Source: Palsa-461 sp963768185 (GTDB taxonomy: Bacteria; Actinomycetota; Acidimicrobiia; Acidimicrobiales; RAAP-2). Taken from it: 64,000 nucleotides of DNA. A model generated the notes under the pieces. That model was given only the letters and a program-made list of their open reading frames with translations, made no database searches and was not told the origin of the DNA. The stretch covers positions 558,001 to 622,000 of the forward strand of contig CAVYGS010000004.1 of NCBI GenBank assembly GCA_963768185.1, given 5' to 3'. Made by a program: the position numbers and the translations under genes. Shown piece by piece: positions 24,536-32,525 of the stretch (positions within the stretch are counted from its first letter, which is position 1; each line of letters opens with the position of its first letter).

Positions 24536-25153
24536 ATGGAAGACGCAGCTGGGCATTGGGAGAGTGTTTTCGAGACGAAGGCCGCCGACGAAGTCAGTTG
24601 GTTCCAGGCCGTGCCAGCAATGTCTTTGCGCTTGTTGGAGCGCTGGGCTTCGCCCGCTGGCTCAGTGATCGACGTCGGAGCCGGGGCCTCCACGCTGGTC
24701 GATTCTCTTCTTGACGCCGGTTGGACGGACGTGACGATTCTCGACGTCTCCGAGACGGCACTGACGAGGGTCCGCAACCGACTCGGTAGACGAGCGGAAG
24801 CGGTGACCTTCGTTACCGCAGATATTCGCTCATGGCACCCCAACCGCACCTACGACGCTTGGCATGATCGAGCCGTCTTTCACTTCCTCGTCGAGCCAAC
24901 AGATCGCGACCACTACGTGGCGACCGCCACCCAGGCAGTCGCACCCGGCAGTGCGCTGGTGCTCGCAACCTTCGCCGCCGATGGCCCAACTGAGTGCTCC
25001 AGCTTGCCAACAAGTCGTTACGACCCCGACGAACTTGTTCGTGCCTTCGGTTCAGCTTTCGCCCTGGAACACGCCGAGCGTGAGGAGCACGCCACACCGT
25101 CCGGCTCGATCCAGCCGTTCTCCTGGGTGGTGCTCCGCCGCCTGTTCGCATAG
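24536..25153 (+). CDS. Class I SAM-dependent methyltransferase
   Basis: A 205-residue enzyme: HWESVFETKAADEVSWFQ at the start, the SAM motif SVIDVGAGASTLVDSLLDAG, VTILDVSETAL (acidic ribose site), FVTADIRSWHPNRTYDAWHD and FHFLVEPTDRDHYVATATQA. The W-F-Q motif near the N terminus is found in tellurite/thiopurine-like and related small methyltransferases. The ATG is 11 bases from the right end of ISAzo13, so its native promoter is gone and transcription may now depend on the element. The gene itself is complete. Confidence 0.85.
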   Translation: MEDAAGHWESVFETKAADEVSWFQAVPAMSLRLLERWASPAGSVIDVGAGASTLVDSLLDAGWTDVTILDVSETALTRVRNRLGRRAEAVTFVTADIRSWHPNRTYDAWHDRAVFHFLVEPTDRDHYVATATQAVAPGSALVLATFAADGPTECSSLPTSRYDPDELVRAFGSAFALEHAEREEHATPSGSIQPFSWVVLRRLFA

Positions 25154-25204
25154 CTAGTTGTCGCAATCGACATCCGGTACGCCTGAGTCGGTCGCAACCG
25201 CCAT

Positions 25205-25228
25205 CGGCGGCTGACTACGCTTATCTCT
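25205..25228. repeat. Half of a palindromic repeat split by IS110 copy B (other half 26503-26518)
   Basis: Left of the element stands CGGCGGCTGACTACGCTTAT followed by CTCT; right of it GACATTCAGTCGCCCG. GGCGGCTGA and TCAGTCGCC form the arms of one palindrome. Seen in the element's own orientation, the insertion point is the same as in copy A: after GGCTGAAT-(G)GTC or GACTGAATGTC and before AGAGATA. Confidence 0.6.
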
Positions 25229-26502
25229 ATGAAGAGGGGCCGGACGTCAATGGGTGTTCGCTCAAGCTGACCGCGCTCGAGGGATGCTTCGGGGAGAAGC
25301 TCTCATCTCTCTATCGCTTCCTCGTTGGGAAGACCAGGTTTCTTGGGAGAGCTCCGGCTGGTCCAATTCAGCCAGGGTCGTCAGACGCGACCAGATAAGC
25401 AGTGGGACCTTGCCGGAGAAAAGAACGAGCCCGTCTGCAGCATGTGCCAGATGGCCTCGGCGAGCTTGCGAGCCACCTCGACCCGGGCCACCTTGGCCCC
25501 GCGCTCGACGACCCAGCCGAGTCTTGGTGCGCTGGTAGTGCTCGGCGTAGACCGGGTGCTGGGCGGCGTGGACTGCAGCCTCGATGAGTGCCCAGCGCAG
25601 GTACTTGGGGCCGTTCTTGGCCAGTGGCCCCCGCCAGTCCTTCTCGCCGGACTGGATGACCCGCGGGCACAGACCGCTGTAGCCGACCAAGGACTTGGGT
25701 GAGGAGAACCGGCTGATGTCGCCGATCTCAGAAGCGATGGTGTAGCCGAGGATCCAGGCCACCCCGGGCACCGACTGGAGCAACGAGACGTAGGGATGGT
25801 CGGCCCCGAGGGCCCGCAGCTCGCGCTCGATGGCTGCGATCTCTTTGTCCAGGTCGTCGATCATGCGAAGGGCGGTCGTGATGTTCTCGGTCCAGGGTTC
25901 TGGGAGATCGAGGCGAGCCAAGATTGCCCGACCCTGGCGCCCGAACAGGTCCGACACCGCACAGGGCTTGCCGAAGCTCATGAGGCTGGCGTGGATGCGG
26001 TTCTTCAACATCACCCGGTGACGGACCAGATGCAGGCGGAACCGGGCCCGCTCGCGCTCGCCCCGGACGGCGGGATCGGGGAGCCAGATGGCCGGCACCA
26101 GGTCGCGTCGGGACAACTCGGCCAGCACCCAGGCGTCGATCTTGTCGGTCTTGCAGGCCAAGGGGGCCAAGCCCTTCACCTTCTGGGCATCGGCAATGTC
26201 CACGTCCCAGCCGGCCAGCTCGAGCGTGTCGTGGACGAAGCGGGCCCCGGTCATCGACTCGATGACCGCATGGACCGGGCCGCCAAAGGCGGCCGTTCTC
26301 CTCACCAGTTCGCGAAGGCCGTCTGCGTCGGGCGGGGCTGTGGTGACGGCGAGCCGCTCACCGCGCTCGTCGAGGACACAGACGTCCAGTCTTTTTCTGC
26401 TGAGGTCGAGTCCGAGGTGCAACATGGTGTCTGGGAGCCTCCCTGGTGATTGGTTCCGACGAGAACCCAAGTGTTGTTCTCATCGGGGAGGCCCCTCTTC
26501 AT
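25229..26502 (-). mobile_element. IS110 family (IS1111-like) element, copy B
   Basis: A 1274-base inverse copy of the element at 2960-4233 with perfect 13-base inverted ends, ATGAAGAGGGGCC at 25229-25241 and GGCCCCTCTTCAT at 26490-26502. The inverted-end sequence is better preserved than in copy A. The long right end with the candidate guide RNA (ATTCAGCC at 25366-25373) is retained. Copies A and B bracket about 21 kb in opposite orientation. Confidence 0.85.
25381..26425 (-). pseudogene. IS110-family DEDD transposase (copy B, one frame break)
   Basis: ATG 26425 (MLHLGLDLSRKRLDVCVLDE) opens an intact N-terminal DEDD domain and most of the C-terminal domain. A +1 change near 25505 (RTKTRLG, then AKVARVEVARKLAEAIWHML in another frame) breaks the last ~40 codons; the normal stop is TCA at 25381-25383. 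Without the change it would be a ~348-residue enzyme like copy A. The reading frame open in the sequence runs past the normal end to 25262. It differs from copy A at few positions, so the two copies are recent relatives. Confidence 0.85.
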
Positions 26503-26617
26503 GACATTCAGTCGCCCGAAGTTCGTGGCGCTCGAGGAGAGACGACGATCAAGGGCGGCCTGGTAGGGACCGAAGCTGGTCGGGCCAGGGTTCAGCATTG
26601 TGTGTACTGTCCTGCCT

Positions 26618-27241
26618 ATGACTCGAACGGTGATCTGTATTTCTCATGCGACCGGCGCCGGAGGGACCGACTTGGGTCGTCTAGTAGCTGACAAGTTGGG
26701 CTTCCGTCTGGTCGACGAGGAAATCGTCACTCGGGCAGCCGAGAACCAGAATGTGGCCGTCGATGATCTGGTCGACGTCGAGCGCCGCAAGTCACTCCTC
26801 ACTCGGATCTTGAGTGAGGCGGCGATGGGCGCAGCCAGGGGATCACCCGATTTCGTCATGTACGTACCTGACCCCCTACCTGACAAGAATTCGTTGCGTT
26901 CGCTCATCCGTCAGTCAATCAACGAGACGGCCGAAGACGGCAACGTGGTGATCGTGTCGCATGCAGCGTCGTATGCGCTCGCCGATCGCGGGAACGTCCT
27001 TCGGGTGTTGGTCACCGCCTCCCCCGAGACCCGAGTTCGTCGACTCGTCGATGCGAATAGTCTTGAGGAGAAGCAGGCGACAAAGGCGATCAACGCGAAC
27101 GACGCTGGCCGCGCGGACTACCTCAAACGCTTCTACAGCGTCGCGCAGGAGTCCCCGACGCACTACGACCTGGTGATCAACACCGATCGAATTCCTGCCG
27201 ATCAGTGGTCCGAACTGGTGGTAAAAGCAGCGGAAATGTAG
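26618..27241 (+). CDS. Cytidylate kinase-like family protein
   Basis: A 207-residue protein beginning MTRTVICISHATGAGGTDLG. The glycine-rich loop resembles the nucleotide-binding loop of cytidylate-kinase-like proteins (Cytidylate_kin_2). Further motifs are FRLVDEEIVTRAAENQNVAV, GNVVIVSHAASYALADRGNV, VLRVLVTASPETRVRRLVDA and RADYLKRFYSVAQESPTHYD with LVINTDRIP, the order seen in P-loop nucleoside monophosphate kinases. The true substrate is often unknown for this group. It starts 116 bases after IS110 copy B and ends convergent with mca. Confidence 0.75.
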   Translation: MTRTVICISHATGAGGTDLGRLVADKLGFRLVDEEIVTRAAENQNVAVDDLVDVERRKSLLTRILSEAAMGAARGSPDFVMYVPDPLPDKNSLRSLIRQSINETAEDGNVVIVSHAASYALADRGNVLRVLVTASPETRVRRLVDANSLEEKQATKAINANDAGRADYLKRFYSVAQESPTHYDLVINTDRIPADQWSELVVKAAEM

Positions 27242-27350
27242 CGAAGTCGGCCTGGAGCCTTCGCATCTGCACCCAAGAGCGCCCGATTCCTCAGCTTCAC
27301 TCTGACGAGATCTTGGGTCGGTGAGCCGAGTGCCACAGTCACGGTCGTGG

Positions 27351-27372
27351 GGCTGTTAGTTGTGCATCAGCC
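27351..27372. terminator. Hairpin between convergent kinase-like gene and mca
   Basis: GGCTG at 27351-27355 and CAGCC at 27368-27372 enclose a 12-base loop, in the gap between two convergent genes. It belongs to the GGCTGA/TCAGCC group and could terminate either transcript. Confidence 0.35.
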
Positions 27373-27418
27373 GCGTCCCAAAGACTGCCCGCCTTGGTCA
27401 TCTATATGACGCTGAGCC

Positions 27419-28312
27419 TCAGAAGTCGACGCCCTCAAAGAGATCACTTTCGGTCTCGTCGACCTCTGCGAGGACCGGGCCGCCCACCCGACTGGCTGCC
27501 AGGGTGTAGTCCTCCCAGGGGTACAGCTCGCGCTGGACCTCGATCGGCACCTGGAACCAGGACGCAGAGGGTGACACTTGGGTGGCATGAGCAGCGAGAG
27601 CTTCACGCGTCACGTGGAGCCAGTCGGCGACCTCGACCTGCGTCGTGATGGGCTTGGGCGCCGGCCGATCGGGATCCTTGTCGCGCTCGGCCCAACGCTC
27701 CATCCACTGCTGGTACGGGCTCTCCTCACCGCGCTCCTCAAACCAGCCGTGCAGTTTCTCCACCCGTCCGCGGGTAAAGACGCCGGTGTAATACAGCTTC
27801 GAGGGGCGCCAGCGCTCGCCGGCATCCGGGTACCAAGAACGATCGTCGGAGCGGTCGAAGGCGAGGTGGCTGATCTGGTGGACTCGGATGTGGTCAGGGT
27901 GACCGCGGCCCCAGTCCCAGTCGTAGGTGACGATGACCTGTGGCCGTTCTTCCCGGATGATGCGGACGAGCCGACCGGTCGCTTCGTCCAGATCTGCCTG
28001 GGCGAAACAATCGGGATGGGTGTTCGCTTCGGTGTCGGGCATCCCTGAGTCTCGGTAACCGAGTTTGTAGACACGGTGGTAGCCGATGATCTGGGTGGCC
28101 GCATCGAGTTCCCGGGCCCTCACTGCGGGGAGGTTGGCGCGGGCTTCCTCGGAATCGGCTGCCTCGTTCAAAATGTCGCCAGCCTCGCCTCCGGTGCAAG
28201 TGACAAGGATCGTTCTGATTCCTTCCGCTGAATACCGAGCGATCGTCGCCGCGCCCTTGGAGGACTCGTCGTCGGGATGAGCGTGAACGGTAAGGATGCA
28301 ACGTTGCGTCAC
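27419..28312 (-). CDS. mca: Mycothiol S-conjugate amidase
   Basis: A 297-residue LmbE-like zinc amidase: TVHAHPDDESSKGAATIARY contains the metal-binding HPDDE, followed by ILVTCTGGEAGDILNEAAD, RARELDAATQIIGYHRVYKL and GYRDSGMPD. The second zinc site is WGRGHPDHIRVHQI. ESSKGAA after HPDD and the extended C terminus (SPSASWFQVPIEVQRELYPW, then EDYTLA) separate Mca from the MshB deacetylase. Mca cleaves mycothiol-toxin adducts in the cytoplasm to a mercapturic acid for export. The gene is single on the minus strand. Confidence 0.9.
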   Translation of the reverse strand: MTQRCILTVHAHPDDESSKGAATIARYSAEGIRTILVTCTGGEAGDILNEAADSEEARANLPAVRARELDAATQIIGYHRVYKLGYRDSGMPDTEANTHPDCFAQADLDEATGRLVRIIREERPQVIVTYDWDWGRGHPDHIRVHQISHLAFDRSDDRSWYPDAGERWRPSKLYYTGVFTRGRVEKLHGWFEERGEESPYQQWMERWAERDKDPDRPAPKPITTQVEVADWLHVTREALAAHATQVSPSASWFQVPIEVQRELYPWEDYTLAASRVGGPVLAEVDETESDLFEGVDF

Positions 28313-28395
28313 AACGATCGCATCCTACATTCGAAGTTCAGTAGCTGACGCTCAGTTCTACGCGAGTAGTCGCGTCCAGCGCAAAGGGTGTGTCT

Positions 28396-28414
28396 GGCTG
28401 ATAGTTCATCAGCC
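28396..28414. terminator. Hairpin between the NTF2-like gene and mca
   Basis: GGCTGAT (28396-28402), loop AGTTC, ATCAGCC (28408-28414): a perfect 7-base stem about 90 bases after the stop of the minus-strand NTF2-like gene. A further CATCAGCCACATCAG follows at 28434. It is one of the GGCTGA/TCAGCC palindromes. Confidence 0.45.
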
Positions 28415-28506
28415 GCAGGCGTGAATCACTTTCCATCAGCCACATCAGGGTCACCACGCATGGCAAGGCCGACTTGTTGCGCGCCGAACTAAGAGGGGGC
28501 CAAGGG

Positions 28507-28983
28507 TCAGGAGCTCGAGGCGGTTCCGGGCATGGACGAAGGGATCTCGATCAAACCTCGTCGGCGCTGGAAGCGCCAATGCCCGTCCTCGCGTACCAGG
28601 TCGTCTTGGTGGCGGCCGATCATGCTGAGCACCGGCTGTCCGTCCGTACCCCGTACGACGACCGTCCACATGACATCGGCTGTCGCCCGTTCGCCGTCGA
28701 GGTTGATGACAGGGTTGGTGATGAGGTGCACCAACGAGCCCACCCCGCTGCCGAACGTTCGAGCCATCATGGCCTCGATCTCATCTCGACCCTTTGCGCG
28801 CCCGACGGGGCCCATCAGGAACTCCCCGTCCTCGGCGAACAGAGCTGCATAGGCCGCGAAGTCACCCCGGTCCAGAAAGTGCCCGTAGTCCACAAACAGC
28901 TGCTGGATCTCGATGAGGTCCTCCAACCGACGCAGACGGCCCTCCACGTCTCCTTGTATCCCCACTCTTTGTATCTGTGTCAC
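28507..28983 (-). CDS. SnoaL/NTF2-like protein
   Basis: A 158-residue protein from GTG 28983, which has GGGGAGGG seven bases upstream. LRRLEDLIEIQQLFVDYGHF, LDRGDFAAYAALFAEDGEFL, GPVGRAKGRDEIEAMMARTF and ITNPVINLDGERATADVMWT are the cone-shaped NTF2/SnoaL_4 fold, in which a Tyr/Asp/His set acts on steroid- or dehydration-type substrates. VVVRGTDGQPVLSMIGRHQD and DGHWRFQRRRGLIEI end it. The longer frame up to 29106 has no coding look. The substrate is unknown. Confidence 0.75.
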   Translation of the reverse strand: MTQIQRVGIQGDVEGRLRRLEDLIEIQQLFVDYGHFLDRGDFAAYAALFAEDGEFLMGPVGRAKGRDEIEAMMARTFGSGVGSLVHLITNPVINLDGERATADVMWTVVVRGTDGQPVLSMIGRHQDDLVREDGHWRFQRRRGLIEIPSSMPGTASSS

Positions 28984-29091
28984 GCCTGCCCTCCCCGGTA
29001 ACCAGGTCCACCGATCGCAATGAGCGTAGTTGTGCTGGCAGAAGCGGGCGCGTGGTGGGTCGATCGTTGCCACGACCCCCTGACTCTGCAG

Positions 29092-29142
29092 GTAATCAGC
29101 CACCACGGTGCGGCTGAGTGCTTAATTAACAGCCGGCTGACG
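29092..29142. repeat. Palindromic intergenic repeat, copy c
   Basis: AATCAGCCACCACGGTGCGG followed by CTGAGTGCTTAATTAACAGC and CGGCTGACG. Its core GGTGCGGCTGAGTGCTTA is identical to that of copy a. It lies upstream of the NTF2-like gene and opposite the start of the secreted protein gene. Confidence 0.6.
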
Positions 29143-29184
29143 ATCACACTCCCCTGACCTGTGTTGGCACCCACACCTCGTGAC

Positions 29185-29201
29185 GGCTGACTATCAGCCG
29201 C
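29185..29201. repeat. Tight GGCTGA/TCAGCC hairpin
   Basis: CGGCTGA (29185-29191), loop CTA, TCAGCCG (29195-29201): a perfect 7-base stem in the divergent space between the NTF2-like and secreted protein genes, so a role as an ordinary terminator is less obvious here than elsewhere. Confidence 0.45.
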
Positions 29202-29416
29202 CGAAACACGTGCAAACCGATTCTTCCAGTTGGCGTGGAGTCTCCACGGGCAGGAGGACAATGTCCACACGGCTGGACAGAACGTGATCGCCCCACGTGG
29301 GTTCGACCAACCCCTCCTCCGCCGCCTCGGCATTGTGCATCGAAGGTAGACCCCAGTTACTGAAGGCGTGGCCCGCCTTCGCGCTAGCATCCCCAACTCG
29401 AAGCTCGGAGGTGAAC

Positions 29417-29935
29417 ATGGCCGGCAAGCGGATGGTCGTCGGTGCTGTCGTCACCGTCACGGCGATGCTCCCCCTCTTCGGCACGATCGGACCGGCCGCC
29501 GCTTCGAAATCGAAAGCGGTGGCCATCTCGGGTCCGGTCACGGGCCACCTGAGCACGTCGAAGTTTGCCGACATCTGCTCGCTGGGTGTCCCCGAACACT
29601 CCAGCGGTGACATCTACCAGTCGCAGCTCACCCTGCCCGGGGTCAAGCCGCTCAAGGGCAACTGGAGCCTCGAGATCGATGCCCCGCTCGGGACCACCAA
29701 ATTCCCCGCCGCCTACCCGATCGGGGTGACCCTCACCTCGCCCGGTGTCACCGACGTCGCAGACATCTGGAGGGCCGGTGGGAGCCCCAACGCAAGTGGA
29801 TCCGGGACGCTCATGCTCAAGAAGAATGGTGGGTCGTTCGACCTCGTCCTGCCGGGAACCCAACACCTCGTCTCGGGGAACCTGGTCACGCTTGCCTCCG
29901 AGAAGGTGGTCGGCAGTTGGAGCTGCACGCCGTAG
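29417..29935 (+). CDS. Secreted hypothetical protein
   Basis: A 172-residue protein with a signal peptide: MAGKRMVVGAVVTVTAMLPL followed by FGTIGPAAA and a likely cleavage after AAA-S. The mature part is beta-rich, with Gly, Ser and Thr (STSKFADICSLGVPEHSSGD, YPIGVTLTSPGVTDVADIWR, SGSGTLMLKKNGGSFDLVLP) and ends GSWSCTP. Two Cys residues, ICSL and SWSC, could form a disulfide. ATG 29417 has GGAGGTG upstream. I do not recognise a family. It precedes another exported protein gene by 390 bases. Confidence 0.7.
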   Translation: MAGKRMVVGAVVTVTAMLPLFGTIGPAAASKSKAVAISGPVTGHLSTSKFADICSLGVPEHSSGDIYQSQLTLPGVKPLKGNWSLEIDAPLGTTKFPAAYPIGVTLTSPGVTDVADIWRAGGSPNASGSGTLMLKKNGGSFDLVLPGTQHLVSGNLVTLASEKVVGSWSCTP

Positions 29936-30120
29936 CTGACCCGTGCCGGCGGCGTGTATGTTACGGCGACCGCGGCACTGAGGTTCTCGGCCTCAACAAC
30001 CAGTGAGACCGCCCACCGCACTCTTGGTGTGAGGGTAAAACCCTCGGTGGTGTCGAGCCGTTCTCGAGGCGAAGTCGCCGCGTTCTCCGGAAGACCCGGC
30101 GGGGGCAGCCGGTCACGTTC

Positions 30121-30210
30121 TCATATTGTTGAGGGCGGCGTAGTCGACATCGCCTTCTCCTCCTCCAGACCGTGCCCGCTCCCGTTGTAGATGACCAGCA
30201 CGAACTGCAT
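30121..30210 (-). pseudogene. N-terminal remnant of a YciI/DGPF-type gene
   Basis: ATG 30210, with GAGGAGGG upstream, begins MQFVLVIYNGSGHGLEEEKA and then runs into unrelated residues and a stop at 30121. MQ-x-V/L-L-x-I-Y-N-G is the usual start of YciI-like proteins of the DGPF group, which are about 120 residues long. Ribosome site and first strand survive while the rest is lost. The remainder of 29936-30324 holds nothing else I can support. Confidence 0.45.
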
Positions 30211-30324
30211 CAGGCCCTCCTCATGGTTGGGCACAACTTCGCGGAGGATTAGGTCTTCATTCCGCTCACAGCGGTTCGTTAGAAGACAGGGCGAGGGATC
30301 GCCGGAGCTGATGAGAGAACTCCG

Positions 30325-31581
30325 ATGAACGAAAGATCCAGAGCCGGCCATGTTCTGGCCACCCGAACTCCCAGATGCCAGCACCACAGCCGGTCCCTCG
30401 CGCTGGCCTCAACGATGCTCGCCATCGGCGCCCTGGTATTGGCTTGCGGCCGCGCCGCTGCAAGCAGCTCCCCCCACAACACAACGAAGCCGGGTTCCGC
30501 CGTCTACCGATGGGGCGTCGTCGGCAACAACGGCGCCATCACGCAACTGCAGCTCGACCGCCCCACCGCCGTCGCCGGGATCCGTGGCAAGGTCGTGGAG
30601 ATCGCCACCTCAAACTCCGACGGCTATGCCCTCACCTCGACCGGCGCCGTGTACGGCTGGGGGGTCAACAGCGACGGAGAGCTCGGGGACGGAGCGCTGA
30701 CTCCTTACGAGACCAAGGCCGTGAGGATCGAGTTCCCGGCCGGTGTCAGGATCACCTCGCTCGCCAACCCGATGCCCTTCGACGCCGCTCTGGCCATCGA
30801 CTCGACCGGCCACGCCTGGGGCTGGGGCCTCAACGGCGCCGGCGATCTCTGTCTGTCCCACCTCGTCAACCCGCGTCCCGAACGGCTGCCTCTGAACGAC
30901 GTGACGCTGGCCACCGGGGCCCGCACCCACGCCCTCTTCGACTCAAGAGGCACTGTCTATGCCTGCGGGAGCGGTGACGCCGGCGAGCTCGGCAACGGAT
31001 CGATCACCTCGAGCAGCACGCCCACTCCAGTCACCGGATTGCCGAGCGGTGTGAAGGTGACCGGGCTCACCTCGTCGTGGGAGGGATCCGGAGCGCAACT
31101 CGCCAACGGCGACTACTACAACTGGGGGTACAACGCGGCCGGCCAACTGGGCAACGACTCCACGGCCAACAGCGCCGTGCCGGTCAAGGTCGACCTTCCC
31201 GGGCCCGTAAGGCAGGTCTTCCAAGGTGGGAGCGGGCCGACCAACGGACAGACCGTCGCCATCCTGCGGGATGGGGACACCTGGGCATGGGGGAGCAACG
31301 ATCGGGGCCAGCTCGGCATTGGAACCTTGACCAGCTCCGAGGTCCCAGTGAAGGTCCACGTCCCGAAAGACGTCACCTTCGTCACGGTGAGTTCGGGCGG
31401 CTACGCCAGCTACGGCATCGACACCACCGGACGGCTCTGGGCCTGGGGCGACAACAGCCGTGGGCAGCTGGGCACCGGTTCGAACATGCAAGGCGCGACG
31501 CTCTCGGTCGATGTGGGCATCCATCTCACCCAGGTGTCATCGACCGCACAGAATGTTGCCGGACTCGAGGAGCGCACCTGA
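30325..31581 (+). CDS. Exported RCC1-type seven-bladed beta-propeller protein
   Basis: A 418-residue protein. The N terminus is a signal sequence ending ALVLACGRAAAS, where Cys could be lipidated although the lipobox is not ideal. Seven RCC1 repeats follow, each with an aromatic-x-W/C-G motif and a G-x-L-G turn: VYRWGVVGNNG, VYGWGVNSDGELGDG, AWGWGLNGAGDLC, VYACGSGDAGELGNG, YYNWGYNAAGQLGND, TWAWGSNDRGQLGIG and LWAWGDNSRGQLGTG. Bacterial RCC1 proteins are mostly uncharacterised; a binding or surface role is inferred from export and fold. The gene is monocistronic. Confidence 0.8.
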   Translation: MNERSRAGHVLATRTPRCQHHSRSLALASTMLAIGALVLACGRAAASSSPHNTTKPGSAVYRWGVVGNNGAITQLQLDRPTAVAGIRGKVVEIATSNSDGYALTSTGAVYGWGVNSDGELGDGALTPYETKAVRIEFPAGVRITSLANPMPFDAALAIDSTGHAWGWGLNGAGDLCLSHLVNPRPERLPLNDVTLATGARTHALFDSRGTVYACGSGDAGELGNGSITSSSTPTPVTGLPSGVKVTGLTSSWEGSGAQLANGDYYNWGYNAAGQLGNDSTANSAVPVKVDLPGPVRQVFQGGSGPTNGQTVAILRDGDTWAWGSNDRGQLGIGTLTSSEVPVKVHVPKDVTFVTVSSGGYASYGIDTTGRLWAWGDNSRGQLGTGSNMQGATLSVDVGIHLTQVSSTAQNVAGLEERT

Positions 31582-31691
31582 GCGGAAGTCTGTCGAGCGT
31601 CGTAAGACGCCGACCAATAATTCGATCGTGTCCTCAGCCGCGTGCCTGCAACTGGCGCAGCCGACCGACAAATCCAAGCCACAGTGAGGCG

Positions 31692-31718
31692 GCGACTGAT
31701 GGATAACCCATCAGTCGC
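31692..31718. terminator. Strong hairpin between RCC1 gene and convergent TetR gene
   Basis: GCGACTGATGG (31692-31702), loop ATAAC, CCATCAGTCGC (31708-31718): an 11-base perfect stem, the longest simple hairpin in the accessory half. It lies about 110 bases after each of two convergent stops and can end both transcripts. Confidence 0.55.
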
Positions 31719-31828
31719 TGGCACTGACTTGCGGTTAGGTCTATCCAAATCGATGCCGTTCATGGGCCGGCCCAGCCCACCCGCATCGTTCCTCTTCAAC
31801 CAGCACGGTGAAGGTGGCCGTAGCGAGG

Positions 31829-32452
31829 TCAACTGAACAGCTGTGCATTGGTAGGCACAGGACTCCGTTGCATGCCGAGGATGAGCTGGCGGAGCCCATC
31901 GACGAACTGCTGGGGTGTCGTATAGGCCGCGAGCTGAACAGCGAGGGCATCGGGCTCGTCCGCGGTAGGTGCCCATCCGGCTCGTGAAGCCTCAAGCGCA
32001 GCGAAGCCGACCGTGTAGGTGTGGATCGAGGCGTAGGCCCGCCGAGCGCTCTCCTCATTGGCGAGAGCGCCACGGAGCACCGTCATCATGGCGTCCATTC
32101 GGGCGATCGCCGAGGGTGACACCACAGGGTGTCGGAGGTATACGTGGAGTGCGGCCGGTTGGCGGACGAGCAAGCGCCGGAGCCTGTTCGCCGCCTGGAT
32201 GATCCAGTCCTCCCAATCGGCCTCGGGTACTGACGGTCGCCAGGCCCGAGCGAGGATGCGGTCCACGACCTCATCGAGGATGTCGTCCTTGTCCCGTACG
32301 TGGCGGTAGAGGGTCATCGGGGCGACCCCAAGTTGGGCGGCGAGGCTCCGCATCGTCATCTCCGCGTAGCCACCCGCCCTCACGATTTCGGTCGCAGCCA
32401 AAACCACCTGCTCCCGTGAGACCGTGCCCTTGGGCGCTCGGCTGCGTGACAT
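31829..32452 (-). CDS. TetR-family regulator of the divergent ClC gene (inferred)
   Basis: A 207-residue protein with a TetR HTH in residues ~12-58 (SREQVVLAATEIVRAGGYAE, then MTMRSLAAQLGVAPMTLYRH and VRDKDDILDEV) and a TetR_C-like ligand domain (LLVRQPAALHVYLRHPVVSP, ASIHTYTVGFAALEASRAGW). ATG 32452 is chosen from frame and MSRSRAPKG. It is transcribed away from the ClC channel gene, with a 50-base perfect palindrome between them, so autoregulation and control of the channel are likely. The ligand is unknown. Confidence 0.85.
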   Translation of the reverse strand: MSRSRAPKGTVSREQVVLAATEIVRAGGYAEMTMRSLAAQLGVAPMTLYRHVRDKDDILDEVVDRILARAWRPSVPEADWEDWIIQAANRLRRLLVRQPAALHVYLRHPVVSPSAIARMDAMMTVLRGALANEESARRAYASIHTYTVGFAALEASRAGWAPTADEPDALAVQLAAYTTPQQFVDGLRQLILGMQRSPVPTNAQLFS

Positions 32453-32475
32453 CGCTCGCTCTTTCTGTCCGGCTG

Positions 32476-32525
32476 CTCATCACTCTCAGGATAGCGTACA
32501 TGTACGCTATCCTGAGAGTGATGAG
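32476..32525. promoter_or_regulatory. 50-base perfect palindrome between tetR and clC
   Basis: The sequence is symmetrical around 32500/32501: CTCATCACTC... mirrored by ...GAGTGATGAG, with core AGCGTACATGTACGCT. It covers the start codon of the ClC gene and lies 23 bases from the TetR start. A TetR dimer pair bound here would cover both promoters. The CCTGAGAGTGATGAG arm could also fold in the mRNA and hide the ClC start. The symmetry is seen directly; binding is inferred. Confidence 0.75.

Noticed and set aside
2960..26502. Composite transposon formed by the two IS110 copies
   Set aside because: IS110-family enzymes are site-specific recombinases that do not usually mobilise segments between inverted copies. 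No target duplication frames the whole segment and each border is its own palindromic repeat.
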